A stretch of DNA of 64,000 nucleotides from Streptomyces sp. DH-12 (GCF_002899455.1 NZ_PPFB01000001.1:1550001-1614000); one strand, 5' to 3'; positions 9,536-18,124 are shown, counted from the stretch's first letter. Program-made: numbers and translations. The notes: generated by a model not told the origin, from the letters alone.

Positions 9536-10463
9536 GAACGGGGGTCTCCTCAGTGCCTTCGCCGCGCAGGGCGACGGCGTACATCTCGTCCGCGTCGAGG
9601 CGCCTGAGTTCCTCGGCGATGAGTTCTGCGGTGGAGCGGACCTTCAGCGCCAGCGTGCGCGGCGGCTGGTCAGGGAGGATCAGCGTGGCCACCGGACCCT
9701 CGGGCCGGTCGACGACGATCTCGCCTGCGGCGCTGTCCAGCCGTACGGCGGTGACGGCCGGACCGTCGCTGACCGCACGCTCCACGCTGACGTGCAGCCG
9801 GACCTCCAGCCAGCGGGCCAGCAGCTCGGCGGCCGGGTTGCCGGCCTCGGCCTCCACGGTCGCCGAGGTGACCCTCATCCGTGCTTGGTCCAAGGCGGCG
9901 GCCAGCGTCGAGCGCCACAGCGTCAGCCGGGTCCAGGCGAGGTCGGTGTCGCCGGGGGCGTAAGCGTTCACCCGCTTACTCAAAGTCTCCATCGGGTTCT
10001 CGACCGCGTACAGGTCGGTGATCCGGCGCTGCGCGAGCGCGCCCAGTGGGTCCTTGGAGGGGTTGTCCGGGGCGTCCACCGGCCACCACACGACCACCGG
10101 CGCGTCGGGGAGCAGCAGCGGCAGGACGACCGATTCGGCGTGCTGCGCGACATCGCCGTACATGCGCAGCACGACCGTCTCGCCGGTGCCGGCCTCCGCG
10201 CCGAGGCGGACTTCCGCGTCCAGGCGGGGACGTGGGCGGTCATGGGTCCCCCGGGCCTGCCGTCTGATGACCACCAGGGTCCGCGAGGGGTGTTCCCGGG
10301 AGGCGTCCTCGGCAGCCTTGACCGCGTCGTAGGCGTTCTCCTCGTCCGTGACGATGACCAGCGTGAGCACCATGCCGACGGCCGGGGTGCCGATGGCGCG
10401 ACGGCCCTGCACGAGGGCACGTTCGACGGCACCCGCCGTGGTGTCCGTGAGGTCTGTCTTCAT
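9528..10463 (-). CDS. opcA: Glucose-6-phosphate dehydrogenase assembly protein OpcA
   Basis: 311 aa. The sequence has the actinobacterial OpcA features: [16 protein letters not shown] N-terminal strand (here [20 protein letters not shown]), then [16 protein letters not shown], and a conserved [20 protein letters not shown] region. OpcA is a partner needed for full activity of glucose-6-phosphate dehydrogenase in actinobacteria and cyanobacteria. ATG 10463 overlaps the zwf stop codon (ATGA), as usual for this gene pair. An upstream in-frame stretch exists but lies inside zwf. Confidence 0.95.
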   Translation of the reverse strand: MKTDLTDTTAGAVERALVQGRRAIGTPAVGMVLTLVIVTDEENAYDAVKAAEDASREHPSRTLVVIRRQARGTHDRPRPRLDAEVRLGAEAGTGETVVLRMYGDVAQHAESVVLPLLLPDAPVVVWWPVDAPDNPSKDPLGALAQRRITDLYAVENPMETLSKRVNAYAPGDTDLAWTRLTLWRSTLAAALDQARMRVTSATVEAEAGNPAAELLARWLEVRLHVSVERAVSDGPAVTAVRLDSAAGEIVVDRPEGPVATLILPDQPPRTLALKVRSTAELIAEELRRLDADEMYAVALRGEGTEETPVHV

Positions 10464-12043
10464 GGCCGGCGCCAGCTCCGTCCGTCTCGCTCGAGCATTT
10501 CGTCCGCCTCGACGGGTCCCCACGTCCCGGCCGGGTACTGGGCCGGCCTGCCGTTGATGTCCCAGTACTCCTCGATCGGGTCGAGGATCTTCCAGGACAG
10601 CTCGACCTCCTCCGTGCGCGGGAAGAGGTTGGAGTCGCCGAGCAGGACGTCCAGGATCAGGCGCTCGTACGCCTCCGGGCTGGACTCGGTGAACGACTCG
10701 CCGTAGGCGAAGTCCATCGACACGTCCCGGATCTCCATCGACGTGCCCGGCACCTTGGAGCCGAACCGGACCGTGACGCCCTCGTCCGGCTGGACGCGGA
10801 TGACGATCGCGTTGGAGCCCAGCTCCTCGGTGGCCGTCGTGTCGAAGGGGGAGTGCGGCGCCCGCTGGAACACCACCGCGATCTCGGTGACCCGGCGGCC
10901 CAGCCGCTTGCCGGTGCGCAGGTAGAAGGGGACGCCCGCCCAGCGGCGGTTGTCGATGCCCAGCTTGATCGCCGCGTAGGTGTCGGTCTTCGAGGAGGCG
11001 TCGATGCCCTCCTCCTCCAGGTACCCGACCGCCTTCGCGCCGCCCTGCCAGCCGGCCGCGTACTGCCCGCGCACGGTGTCCCGGCCCAGGTCCTTCGGCA
11101 GCCGCACGGCACCGAGCACCTTGGTCTTCTCCGCGGCCAGCGCGTCCGCGTCGAAGGAGGCCGGCTCCTCCATCGCGGTCAGCGCCATGAGCTGGAGGAG
11201 GTGGTTCTGGATGACGTCACGGGCGGCGCCGATGCCGTCGTAGTAGCCGGCCCGGCCGCCGATGCCGATGTCCTCGGCCATGGTGATCTGCACGTGGTCG
11301 ACGAACGACCGGTTCCATATCGGCTCGAACATCGTGTTGGCGAAGCGCAGCGCCAGGATGTTCTGGACCGTCTCCTTGCCCAGGTAGTGGTCGATGCGGA
11401 AGACCTGGTCCGGGGCGAAGACCTCGTGGACGATCGCGTTCAGTTCCTCGGCCGACTTCAAGTCGTGCCCGAACGGCTTCTCGATCACCGCGCGGCGCCA
11501 GGAGCCGTCCTTCTGGTCGGCCAGTCCGTGCTTCTTGAGCTGCTGGATGACCACCGGGAAGGAACGCGGCGGCACCGACAGGTAGAAGGCGAAGTTGCCG
11601 CCCGTGCCCTGCGCCTTGTCCAGCTCCTCGATCGTGTCGCGCAGCCGCTCGAACGACTCGTCGTCGTCGAAGGTGCCCTGCACGAAGCGCATGCCCTGGA
11701 TGAGCTGCTGCCAGACCTCCTCGCGGAAGGGGGTGCGGGCGTGCTCCTTGACCGCGTCGTGGACCTCCTGGGCGAAGTCCTCGTTCGCCCACTCCCGGCG
11801 GGCGAACCCCACCAGCGAGAAGCCCGGGGGCAGCAGGCCCCGGTTGGCGAGGTCGTACACGGCCGGCATCAGCTTCTTGCGGGACAGGTCGCCCGTCACA
11901 CCGAAGATGACCAGGCCCGACGGCCCCGCGATACGCGGGAGCCGTCGGTCGGCGGGGTCACGCAGCGGATTGCCGCTCGCAGGTGTGGGGGTCGCGGTAT
12001 GACCGGTCGATGAGGGATGCCTGCCCCTGGGGGGCATGTTCAC
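10460..12043 (-). CDS. zwf: Glucose-6-phosphate dehydrogenase
   Basis: About 527 aa. The NADP-binding loop FGVTGDLSRKKL, the active-site RIDHYLGKETVQN (substrate-binding His/Lys) and the DHVQITMAEDIGIGGRAGYYD region identify the enzyme without doubt. It oxidises glucose 6-phosphate to 6-phosphogluconolactone and makes NADPH. The start is GTG 12043 with AGGAG 5 nt upstream; ATG 12037 two codons later is the alternative. The protein carries a non-conserved Pro/Thr/Arg-rich N-terminal extension of about 40 residues. No 6-phosphogluconolactonase, transaldolase or transketolase gene is present in this copy of the operon. Confidence 0.97.
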   Translation of the reverse strand: MNMPPRGRHPSSTGHTATPTPASGNPLRDPADRRLPRIAGPSGLVIFGVTGDLSRKKLMPAVYDLANRGLLPPGFSLVGFARREWANEDFAQEVHDAVKEHARTPFREEVWQQLIQGMRFVQGTFDDDESFERLRDTIEELDKAQGTGGNFAFYLSVPPRSFPVVIQQLKKHGLADQKDGSWRRAVIEKPFGHDLKSAEELNAIVHEVFAPDQVFRIDHYLGKETVQNILALRFANTMFEPIWNRSFVDHVQITMAEDIGIGGRAGYYDGIGAARDVIQNHLLQLMALTAMEEPASFDADALAAEKTKVLGAVRLPKDLGRDTVRGQYAAGWQGGAKAVGYLEEEGIDASSKTDTYAAIKLGIDNRRWAGVPFYLRTGKRLGRRVTEIAVVFQRAPHSPFDTTATEELGSNAIVIRVQPDEGVTVRFGSKVPGTSMEIRDVSMDFAYGESFTESSPEAYERLILDVLLGDSNLFPRTEEVELSWKILDPIEEYWDINGRPAQYPAGTWGPVEADEMLERDGRSWRRP

Positions 12044-12093
12044 AGTGGCTCCTGGGTGGTGTCGGCGGGCCGGGACGCAGGTGTGCCCGGTGC

Positions 12094-12339
12094 TCAGGAC
12101 TCGTATCCCTCGATCACGGACTGGGGCCGGGTGTGGGCCTCGTCGGGGTCCTGCCCGAACTCCGTCTTGGCCCTGCGCTGCCGCAGCAGGTCCCAGCACT
12201 GGTCCAACTCGCGCTCCAGCTCGCCCAGTCGGCTCCGCTCTGCCGGTCCTCCGAAGCCGCGGGTGGCGAAGGAGTCGCGCAGCCTGCGCTCCTCGTCCGC
12301 CATTTCGCTGATCCGGTGCAGGATCTCGGGGTTCTTCAT
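12094..12339 (-). CDS. DUF2630 family small helical protein
   Basis: 81 aa, matching the usual size of the DUF2630 family of actinobacteria. The protein is charged and mostly helical, with the typical start NPEILHRISEMADEERRLR, then ELERELDQCWDLLRQRRA and a C-terminal segment near VIEGYES. The function of the family is unknown. It lies 50 nt upstream of zwf and 33 nt downstream of the Dps gene on the same strand, so it is probably co-transcribed with them. Confidence 0.85.
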   Translation of the reverse strand: MKNPEILHRISEMADEERRLRDSFATRGFGGPAERSRLGELERELDQCWDLLRQRRAKTEFGQDPDEAHTRPQSVIEGYES

Positions 12340-12372
12340 GATTCCTCTCCTCGGGCAGCTCGTGCCGCCGGT

Positions 12373-12846
12373 TCAGCCTCGGTTCTCCGCCTGGAACATC
12401 CAGCTCTGCTTCTCGATCTCGGCCGTGAGCCCGATCAGCAGGTCCTGGGTGACCGGGTCGGCCGTCCCCGTGGCCTCGATCCGCGCACGCAGACGGTCGA
12501 TGAGAACGGCGAAGGAACGGACCAGTGCCTCTACCGCGTCGTCGTCGGTGATCCACCCCTGCGGAAAGCCCGGGAGCCCACTGCCGGCCGCGACGGTCGC
12601 GGCCCGCCCGTCCGGGCTGATGCCCAGGGCCGCGGCCCGCTCGGCCACCTGGTCCGCGTAGTCGCGTGCGGTGGTGACCACCTCGTCCAGTTGCTGGTGG
12701 ATGGTGCGGAAGCGCGGTCCGTAGAGGTTCCAGTGGGCCTGCTTGGCCACCAGGGAGAGGTCGAGCAGGTCGACCAGGGTGCTCTGGAGGGCCGTTCCGG
12801 TCACTGCGCGCTCCGCGTCCGGCAGCGGACTGGAGATGATGCTCAT
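12373..12846 (-). CDS. dps: Dps family DNA-protecting ferritin
   Basis: 157 aa, the expected Dps size. The ferroxidase-site pattern of Dps is visible: KQAHWNLYGPRFRTIHQQLDEVV (His and Asp/Glu ligands) at about residues 36-58. The C-terminal half ends in LTAEIEKQSWMFQAE, typical of actinobacterial Dps-like ferritins. Such proteins oxidise Fe(II) with H2O2 and shield DNA. ATG 12846 has GAGGAG 5-6 nt upstream. It heads the run of genes leading into zwf-opcA-pgi-gnd, linking iron/peroxide protection with NADPH supply. It lacks a long Lys-rich tail, so direct DNA binding is uncertain. Confidence 0.88.
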   Translation of the reverse strand: MSIISSPLPDAERAVTGTALQSTLVDLLDLSLVAKQAHWNLYGPRFRTIHQQLDEVVTTARDYADQVAERAAALGISPDGRAATVAAGSGLPGFPQGWITDDDAVEALVRSFAVLIDRLRARIEATGTADPVTQDLLIGLTAEIEKQSWMFQAENRG

Positions 12847-13051
12847 GGTGGACTCCTCGCGATGTGTGTACCCGGCCCCCGGTGGTCGCCGGACCGGCCG
12901 AGCGTTGCTCACCCATCCTTTCGGCGGGCCGTCCGGTGGCGATCCGTCGATTGACTTACGGTCCGCGTGAGCAGTCACGGGGAGGGTCCGGGCACACGGA
13001 ATGGCGGCCCTCACCGGTGGATGGAGAACGCCGAACGCCTGCTCCCTCGAC

Positions 13052-13364
13052 CTACCCGGGGTCGTCGGCAGCACCGATGTCGGAGTTGGTGTTGTGCACG
13101 CCATAGACCTTCATCGACACGGTGGTGGCCGGGGCGCCGACGTGCGGCAGGCGCCCGCGGGGGCCAAGAGGTCGTTGTCCCGGGTGCCGGTTCACGGTGC
13201 GCCACATGATGAAAGAATGGTTGTTGCCCTGCGAACAGAGCGTCACCCAGCCGGGAGTCGGCGGCCGAGACGGAGCCGGACGCACTGATCGCTGCTCCCG
13301 CCGCGAGGGCCGGAGTCGAGGCAGCCGCTCCCAGAGGGTTGAGCAGTGCACGCCTCTCACACAC
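13052..13364 (-). pseudogene. Frameshifted gene for a small secreted protein
   Basis: Two adjacent frames read as one protein. From GTG 13364 one frame gives a signal-peptide-like segment rich in Ala/Ser (ALLNPLGAAASTPALAAGAA then SGSVSAADSRLGDAL). At about 13240 it continues sensibly in the next frame with CSQGNNHSFIMWRTVNR and ends with a TAG at 13052 after a region containing ATTVSMKVYGVHNTNSD. A one-base shift around the CTCTGTTCGC sequence would join them. The product is not recognised. The rest of the 12847-13397 gap holds no other gene that I can support. Confidence 0.35.
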
Positions 13365-13397
13365 GTGTCTTGGAATCCCGCGGGTCGGGGTCGCTCG

Positions 13398-14186
13398 TCA
13401 ACGCCGTGCGGCGAGGAAGCGGTCGGCCGCCTCCAGGGGGGTGAGACCGTCCACGCTGATGAGGCTGTCGATCTCCTCCACGCCCTCGTTGCCCAGGTGC
13501 AGGGCGTCCAGCTCGGCGACGGCGGCGGGGTCGATCCGGTCCAGCGCCTCGTGCGTGATGACGGGGGCGGCGCCGTCGACGGTGCCGAGCAGCCCCTTCG
13601 GTTCGGCGAGGGTCCGCAGTCCGTGCAGCCGGTTCAGGTACTGGGGCCGCCACAGCGGGACGACGAACCACTCCCGGTCGGCGACACCCCGGTCGAGGCG
13701 GGCGACGAAGTCGATCTCGGTGCCCGGCATGAACCCGTATCCCGCCCGGTCCAGGCCGTACTCGCGGACCATCCGGGCGGAGAAGCGGCTGATGCCGGCT
13801 CCCGGGTTGATGCCCTGGATGGTGGTCGTCATCCGTTCCGCCACCTCGGGCCGGAGCAGGTCCGCCACCTCGCCGACCGCCTCCTCGGGCACGTACGGCG
13901 GTACCGCCCAGACACAGTACGGCTCGTAGTGCGGCGTCAGTACGCGGACGCGGTCGGTGTACCGGGAGAGGTAGATGTCATGGCTGGACGGCAGCCAGGC
14001 CGACACCAGGACGTCCACCGCGTCTTCTTCCTGGAGGCGGAACACGCGCTCGTGCGGTGCCTCGACACTGCGCACCTGATGGCCGTGCTTCTCCAGTATG
14101 CGGCGGGTGACCGCGGCGGCCGCCCGGTGGAAGGAGAGCGCGATGTTGCCCACGGTGACGATGGCATCGTTTCGGTACTCGGACAT
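13398..14186 (-). CDS. Glycine betaine-binding (OpuAC/ProX-like) protein without signal peptide
   Basis: 262 aa. The fold of OpuAC-type quaternary amine-binding proteins is recognisable: VTVGNIALSFH start, DAVDVLVSAWLPSSHDIY, then YCVWAVPPYVPE, IQGINPGAGISRF and EWFVVPLWRPQYLN, with the Trp residues that form the cation-binding cage. However, the N-terminus (MSEYRNDAIVT) has no signal peptide or lipobox, and no permease or ATPase gene is adjacent. It may therefore be a cytosolic ligand-binding protein rather than a transport component. It is divergent from a LysR regulator 114 nt away, which may control it. ATG 14186 is the first Met of the conserved region. Confidence 0.75.
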   Translation of the reverse strand: MSEYRNDAIVTVGNIALSFHRAAAAVTRRILEKHGHQVRSVEAPHERVFRLQEEDAVDVLVSAWLPSSHDIYLSRYTDRVRVLTPHYEPYCVWAVPPYVPEEAVGEVADLLRPEVAERMTTTIQGINPGAGISRFSARMVREYGLDRAGYGFMPGTEIDFVARLDRGVADREWFVVPLWRPQYLNRLHGLRTLAEPKGLLGTVDGAAPVITHEALDRIDPAAVAELDALHLGNEGVEEIDSLISVDGLTPLEAADRFLAARR

Positions 14187-14299
14187 GGCAATCCTTCGAC
14201 GATCCGGTGAGCGCGGGTGTGCGCGGCACCCACGATCCTGTGCCGTCCCCAACTCATAAGTCCAAGACATGTTTTTCATGCGACCCATATGCTGAACAC
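14187..14299. promoter_or_regulatory. Divergent promoter region of the betaine-binding-like and lysR genes
   Basis: This 113-bp gap is AT-richer than its neighbours and contains the interrupted repeat ACATGTTTTTCATG and CATATG between 14266 and 14292. LysR regulators usually bind imperfect T-N11-A dyads in such gaps; the exact site cannot be fixed by eye. Confidence 0.4.
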
Positions 14300-15229
14300 A
14301 TGGCGACTTTGCGACAACTGGAGTATCTGGTGGCGATCGTGGACGCTGGCTCGTTCACGCGGGCCGCAGAGCGGCTGAACGTGACGCAGCCGGGGCTCTC
14401 CCACCAGTTCCTGGCTCTGGAACGGGAGGTCGGCGGCCCCCTGCTGGAACGTCTGCCCCGCGGGGTGCGGCTGACGTCCGCCGGACGGTCCATGCTCCCG
14501 CACGCCCGCGCCGCCCTCGCCGAGGCCGGCCGGGCCACGCTCTCCGCGCGCCGCGCGGCGGGTGTGTCCACGGGCGAACTCCATCTGGCCACGCTGTACT
14601 CCGTCAGCGCCGGCGTGCTGCCCGCCGTCCTCGGCCTCTGGCGCAAGCGGCACCCGGGCGTCCGGGTCCGCCTGTTCGAGTACCGGAGCTCGGACGAGCT
14701 GGCCCAGGCCATGGTGGCCGGCGTCGCCGATCTCGCCGTGGGTCCGCTGCCCGACCGGTGGGAGGGCACCGCCCGGCATCTCGGCACCGAGGAGTTCGTG
14801 GTGGTCACCGCCGCCGACGACCCCCTGACCGGTCCGGGGACCGCGGCGCGCGTACGGCTGGCGGACCTCGCCGACCGGGCGTGGGTGCACTTCACCCCGG
14901 ACAGCGGGCTCGCGCGGTTCCTCGACGACGCCTGCGCGCGGGCGGGCTTCCGGCCCCATGCCGCGGTCCGCACCGAACAGGCGGCGGCTGCCGTCGGGTA
15001 CGCCGCCGCCGGTCTGGGGCCCACGCTGGTGCCGGCCAGCAGCGTCCCCCGCCACTTCCCGGAGGCGGTGCTGCGTCCGGACCCGCCGGTCACCCGGGTC
15101 CTGACCGGATACACCCGCACCAGCCCGGACTCCGTCGCCGCCTCCTTCCTGGACCTGCTGGAGGAACACGCGGCCCTGATGCCCCGGCACGTGGCGCGGC
15201 GGCTGGATCTGCGGCCCCGGACCTCCTGA
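14300..15229 (+). CDS. LysR family transcriptional regulator
   Basis: 309 aa, standard LysR length. The N-terminal HTH is textbook (LRQLEYLVAIVDAGSFTRAAERLNVTQ split over residues 4-30, with QPGLSHQ as the recognition helix), followed by the periplasmic-binding-like effector domain from about residue 90. ATG 14300 begins MATLRQLEYL, the usual LysR start. It is transcribed divergently from the betaine-binding-like gene, the classic arrangement for a LysR protein and its target. The effector is unknown. Confidence 0.92.
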   Translation: MATLRQLEYLVAIVDAGSFTRAAERLNVTQPGLSHQFLALEREVGGPLLERLPRGVRLTSAGRSMLPHARAALAEAGRATLSARRAAGVSTGELHLATLYSVSAGVLPAVLGLWRKRHPGVRVRLFEYRSSDELAQAMVAGVADLAVGPLPDRWEGTARHLGTEEFVVVTAADDPLTGPGTAARVRLADLADRAWVHFTPDSGLARFLDDACARAGFRPHAAVRTEQAAAAVGYAAAGLGPTLVPASSVPRHFPEAVLRPDPPVTRVLTGYTRTSPDSVAASFLDLLEEHAALMPRHVARRLDLRPRTS

Positions 15230-15235
15230 AGGCCG

Positions 15236-15278
15236 GCCCACCGGGCGCCGCCCGCGCGGGGGACGGCGCCCGCCGGGC
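15236..15278. terminator. Hairpin between lysR and PEBP gene
   Basis: Arms 15236-15250 and 15264-15278 pair at 13 of 15 positions around a GC-rich loop, filling the gap between two convergent genes. Confidence 0.6.
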
Positions 15279-15806
15279 TCAGCTCGCGGAGAAGCGCGCG
15301 GTGATGACGGCGCGGGCCAGGGTGTGGCCCGAGAGGTTGAAGCCGAGGAAGGCCGGCGTGGCGCCCCGGTCCAGTCCGAGGGTCTCGACGTCCACGGCGT
15401 GCACGGCGATGTAGTAGACGTGCTCGCCGTGGCCGGCCGGCGGCGCGGCACCCAGGTAGCGCTTGAGCCCGGCGTCGTTGGCGAGCTGCCACGCCTTCTC
15501 CGGCAGGCCCTCGGCCGGGTCGTCACCGGCGCCGGCCGGCAGCTCGGTCACCGTCGCCGGGATGTCGGCGACGGCCCAGTGCCAGAAGCCGCTGCCCGTC
15601 GGCGCGGTGGGGTCGTAGACGGTGACGACGAAGCTCTTGGTCTCCGCCGGGAACCCGGACCAGGCGAGCTGCGGGGAGACGTCCTCGCCGCCGGCTCCGA
15701 AGATGCCGCTGGCCTGGGCGAGGGGAAGGACGTCGCCGTCGGCGAAGTCGGCGCTGGTGACGGTGAACGACGGTACCGTCGCGATGAGGTCGTAGGGGGT
15801 GGACAT
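15279..15806 (-). CDS. YbhB/YbcL family Raf-kinase-inhibitor-like protein (PEBP)
   Basis: 175 aa. The PEBP anion-binding site is visible: [28 protein letters not shown] (split around residues 37-70) and [16 protein letters not shown], then a C-terminal [11 protein letters not shown] strand. Bacterial members are cytoplasmic or periplasmic and bind anionic ligands; their role is poorly known. No signal peptide is seen. ATG 15806 has a weak purine-rich site upstream (AAAGGAAC). Confidence 0.9.
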   Translation of the reverse strand: MSTPYDLIATVPSFTVTSADFADGDVLPLAQASGIFGAGGEDVSPQLAWSGFPAETKSFVVTVYDPTAPTGSGFWHWAVADIPATVTELPAGAGDDPAEGLPEKAWQLANDAGLKRYLGAAPPAGHGEHVYYIAVHAVDVETLGLDRGATPAFLGFNLSGHTLARAVITARFSAS

Positions 15807-15894
15807 GACTGTTCCTTTCAGTGGCTTGCACCGGCCATCCTCACGGCGGCACGGCTTCGGGTGATCTGTCGACCGACTGACGTGTGCCGCACGG

Positions 15895-16275
15895 TCATTC
15901 GGCCGTGAGCACGAGCTTCCCGGTGGTGGTGCGCCGCTCTCCCCGCCGGTGCGCGATGGCGGCGTCGGACAGCGGGTAGGTGCGGTCGAGCACGGGGGTG
16001 AGGTGTCCGGTCGCCACCAGCCGGGCCACTTCCCGCAGGGCGGTGCGGTCCGGCTTCACGAGCATGGTCGCCACCCGCAGCCCGGTGCCGCGGCCGAGGC
16101 CGCGCGGGGCGTGGTGGGCGATGTCGACGAGGACGCCTCCGGGGCGCAGCAGCCGCAGGGACCGGGCGGCGTTGTCTCCTCCGCCCAGTTCGAGGATCGC
16201 GTCGAAGCCACCGGTGAGCGTCTCGACCGGCGTGGTCCGGTGATCGACGACCCGGTGTGCCGGTGTGCGCGCCGC
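15895..16275 (-). pseudogene. C-terminal half of a quinone oxidoreductase-like (MDR) dehydrogenase
   Basis: Directly after the stop codon of the alpha/beta hydrolase, and in the same frame, the sequence continues as AHRVVDHRTTPVETLTGGFD, then ILELGGGDNAARSLRLLRPG, and ends with [11 protein letters not shown] before TGA at 15895-15897. This is the Rossmann half and C-terminal end of a medium-chain dehydrogenase. The N-terminal catalytic half, the NADP glycine motif and any start codon are missing. It is best explained as the remnant of a gene cut by a rearrangement that placed the hydrolase upstream. Confidence 0.7.
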
Positions 16276-17115
16276 TCAGCGCAGGAAGTCCCGTACGTCC
16301 CGCGCGAACTCCTCATGGTGCTGGAAGAGGAACCCGTGGCCCGAGTCCGGGTAGACCTTCACTCGGGCCCGGGGCAGCAGTCCGCCCAGCAGATGGGCCG
16401 CGCTCGACGGGATCACGCGGTCGTTGTCGCCACCGGCCACGAACGTGGGGTGGGTGACCGCCGAGAGCCGCTCCAGGGCGGCGGGGTCGGGGACGCCCCA
16501 CTCGACCACCGCCTCGTACTGCGCCGCCCGGACCTCCGCCGGGACCGGCAGGTCCCGGTCCTCCTCGCGCTCGATGTACCGGCCGACGAAGCCCAGGCCG
16601 CTGCGCTGGCTCGTCTCAGTGTGGTTGAAGAAGGCGTACAGGTAGTCCTGGATGTTGAGCCGGTCGACGTCGGTGTGGGCCACGATGTCCTCGGGGTACC
16701 CCTCGATGCACGGACCCCCGCGCGGTGCGGTGGCCGCGAGGACCAGCCGGCGGACCGCGGACGGGCGCAGCAGCGCCACCTCCTGTGCGGTGAAGCCCCC
16801 CATGGAGTAGCCGAGGACGTCCGCCTGCCGCAGGCCGAGGGCGTCCATGAAGGCGAGGGTGTCCCGGGCCAGGTCGCGCACGGTGCGGCACGCCTGTCCG
16901 GTGCTGAGTCCGACCCCCGCGTTGTCCAGGGTGATGACGTCGCGTTCGGCGGCCAGCGCGTCGATGAGCGCCGGGTCCCAGCCGTCGAGTGTGCCCCGGT
17001 AGTGCTGGAGCAGGAGGAGCGGCGGCGACGGGGAGCTGGCCGCGCCGGTGCGGCGGTAGGCGTACCGCACACCGCTCGCGGCTTCGATCACCTGGTTCGG
17101 GGCGTCGACATACAT
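16276..17115 (-). CDS. Alpha/beta hydrolase
   Basis: 279 aa. The nucleophile elbow is GYSMGG (about residues 102-107); the acid and His of the triad fit AGGDNDRVI and DSGHGFLFQH near the C-terminus. An oxyanion-type stretch LLLLQHYRGTLDGWDP lies at residues 34-49, where many relatives have HG. No signal peptide. ATG 17115 has GAGGATC a few nt upstream. It is related to the hydrolase at 53726-54562, sharing the DSGHGFLFQH-type end. The substrate is unknown; lactone, ester or peroxide substrates are all possible. Confidence 0.85.
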   Translation of the reverse strand: MYVDAPNQVIEAASGVRYAYRRTGAASSPSPPLLLLQHYRGTLDGWDPALIDALAAERDVITLDNAGVGLSTGQACRTVRDLARDTLAFMDALGLRQADVLGYSMGGFTAQEVALLRPSAVRRLVLAATAPRGGPCIEGYPEDIVAHTDVDRLNIQDYLYAFFNHTETSQRSGLGFVGRYIEREEDRDLPVPAEVRAAQYEAVVEWGVPDPAALERLSAVTHPTFVAGGDNDRVIPSSAAHLLGGLLPRARVKVYPDSGHGFLFQHHEEFARDVRDFLR

Positions 17116-17228
17116 CTCGGATCCTCATCATGGGGGGGCGCGACGGCTCCGAGTGTGCCGCTCCCGGCGGCGGCGGCCATAGGGCATTTGACCGTAGACC
17201 GTCCGCGCCAGTGTCCCCGGCGACCGCG

Positions 17229-17672
17229 TCAGCAGGGCGGCAGCAGGCCGCAGGCCAGCGCGTCCCAGTCGACCAGCCGGCTTTCGCCGCCCCTGGGGAC
17301 GAGGTCGTACGTCCGCTCCAGCCACGCCCGGATCGGAGCCAGCTCGGTCATGAACGCGGCCGAGGCGTCGGTCCGCTCCAGGCGCAGGTACAGGAACGGC
17401 GTGTCGTCGTGCCGCCGGGACGGCCAGATCTTGACGTCCGCCTCGCCGCTGAGCCCTTCGGTCCCCTGCATCAGCAGGTCGCGCCCGACGACCCAGGAGA
17501 TCCGCGGTGCCGACGGCGTCATGAGGTCGAGCCGCACGGAGAAGGGGGCCGCCGGGTCGAAGGTGAACCGGCAGGACACCGAGGCGTTCTCCGCCGGCGC
17601 GAACAGGTTGTGGAGGGTGACGTCGAGCGTCAGGGGGTCCTCGGTGCCGCGTGCCCACGACTGCTGACTCAT
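17229..17672 (-). CDS. SsgA-like sporulation/cell-division protein (SALP)
   Basis: 147 aa. The family is recognised by VSCRFTFDPAAPFSVRLDL, then WVVGRDLLMQG, and the C-terminal block WLERTYDLVPRGGESRLVDWD. SALPs are found only in morphologically complex actinomycetes and guide septum placement, peptidoglycan remodelling and spore formation in the cytoplasm near the membrane. It lies behind a WhiB-like gene, and a second SALP is at 48549. Which of the Streptomyces SALPs it equals cannot be decided by eye. Confidence 0.9.
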   Translation of the reverse strand: MSQQSWARGTEDPLTLDVTLHNLFAPAENASVSCRFTFDPAAPFSVRLDLMTPSAPRISWVVGRDLLMQGTEGLSGEADVKIWPSRRHDDTPFLYLRLERTDASAAFMTELAPIRAWLERTYDLVPRGGESRLVDWDALACGLLPPC

Positions 17673-17804
17673 AGGTCCGTTCCTTTGCGCTACTCATCGG
17701 ACCCCCGTCTGCCGGGGCAGCCTGCCCGGGGTACCGCAACTCGGTGAGCCATCGGCCCACGAGAGTGTCCCTGAGCGCAGTGGAAAAAAAGTGGAAGCCC
17801 GGAA

Positions 17805-18086
17805 TCAGGCTGCACGGGCGGACCGGCGGTACCTCCGCCGCGCGGCGGCACGGCGCATGACCCGGCGCTCCTGCTCGCTGAGGCCTCCCCACACACCGCT
17901 GTCCTCCCCTTCGCTCAGCGCCCACTCCCGGCAGGCCCGGGTCAGCGGGCACCGTCCGCAGATGCGCTTCGCCTCCGCGGTCTGGACGGCCGCGGCCCCC
18001 GCCTCACCCACCGGGAAGAACAGCTCCGGGTCCACGGTGCGGCACAGCGCCTCCTCCCAGATCGGTCGCGCGAGCGCGCTCCTCAC
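17805..18086 (-). CDS. WhiB-like iron-sulfur transcription regulator
   Basis: 93 aa. Four Cys ligands for a [4Fe-4S] cluster are in the usual spacing: one in EEALCRT, the pair in RICGRCPL, and the fourth in TRACREW; the turn GVWGG and the basic C-terminal tail (RRAAARRRYRRSARAA) for DNA or sigma-factor binding follow. The start is GTG 18086, which overlaps the stop of a 13-codon leader ORF (GTGA). The annotated part is complete for a small Wbl protein. Wbl proteins act with the principal sigma factor in development and antibiotic resistance. Confidence 0.88.
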   Translation of the reverse strand: MRSALARPIWEEALCRTVDPELFFPVGEAGAAAVQTAEAKRICGRCPLTRACREWALSEGEDSGVWGGLSEQERRVMRRAAARRRYRRSARAA

Positions 18087-18124
18087 GGCAGCCGCCGCGC
18101 GAGCCGTTCCATGGTGGTCATCAT
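18083..18124 (-). CDS. 13-codon leader ORF coupled to the whiB-like gene
   Basis: An excellent ribosome binding site (GAGGAGG) sits 4 nt before ATG 18124. The frame encodes MMTTMERLARRLP and stops at 18083-18085, where its TGA overlaps the GTG of the WhiB-like gene. Because the GTG itself has a poorer site, the leader may drive translation by coupling. Alternatively a one-base change has broken off the true N-terminus of the WhiB-like protein. Confidence 0.5.
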   Translation of the reverse strand: MMTTMERLARRLP

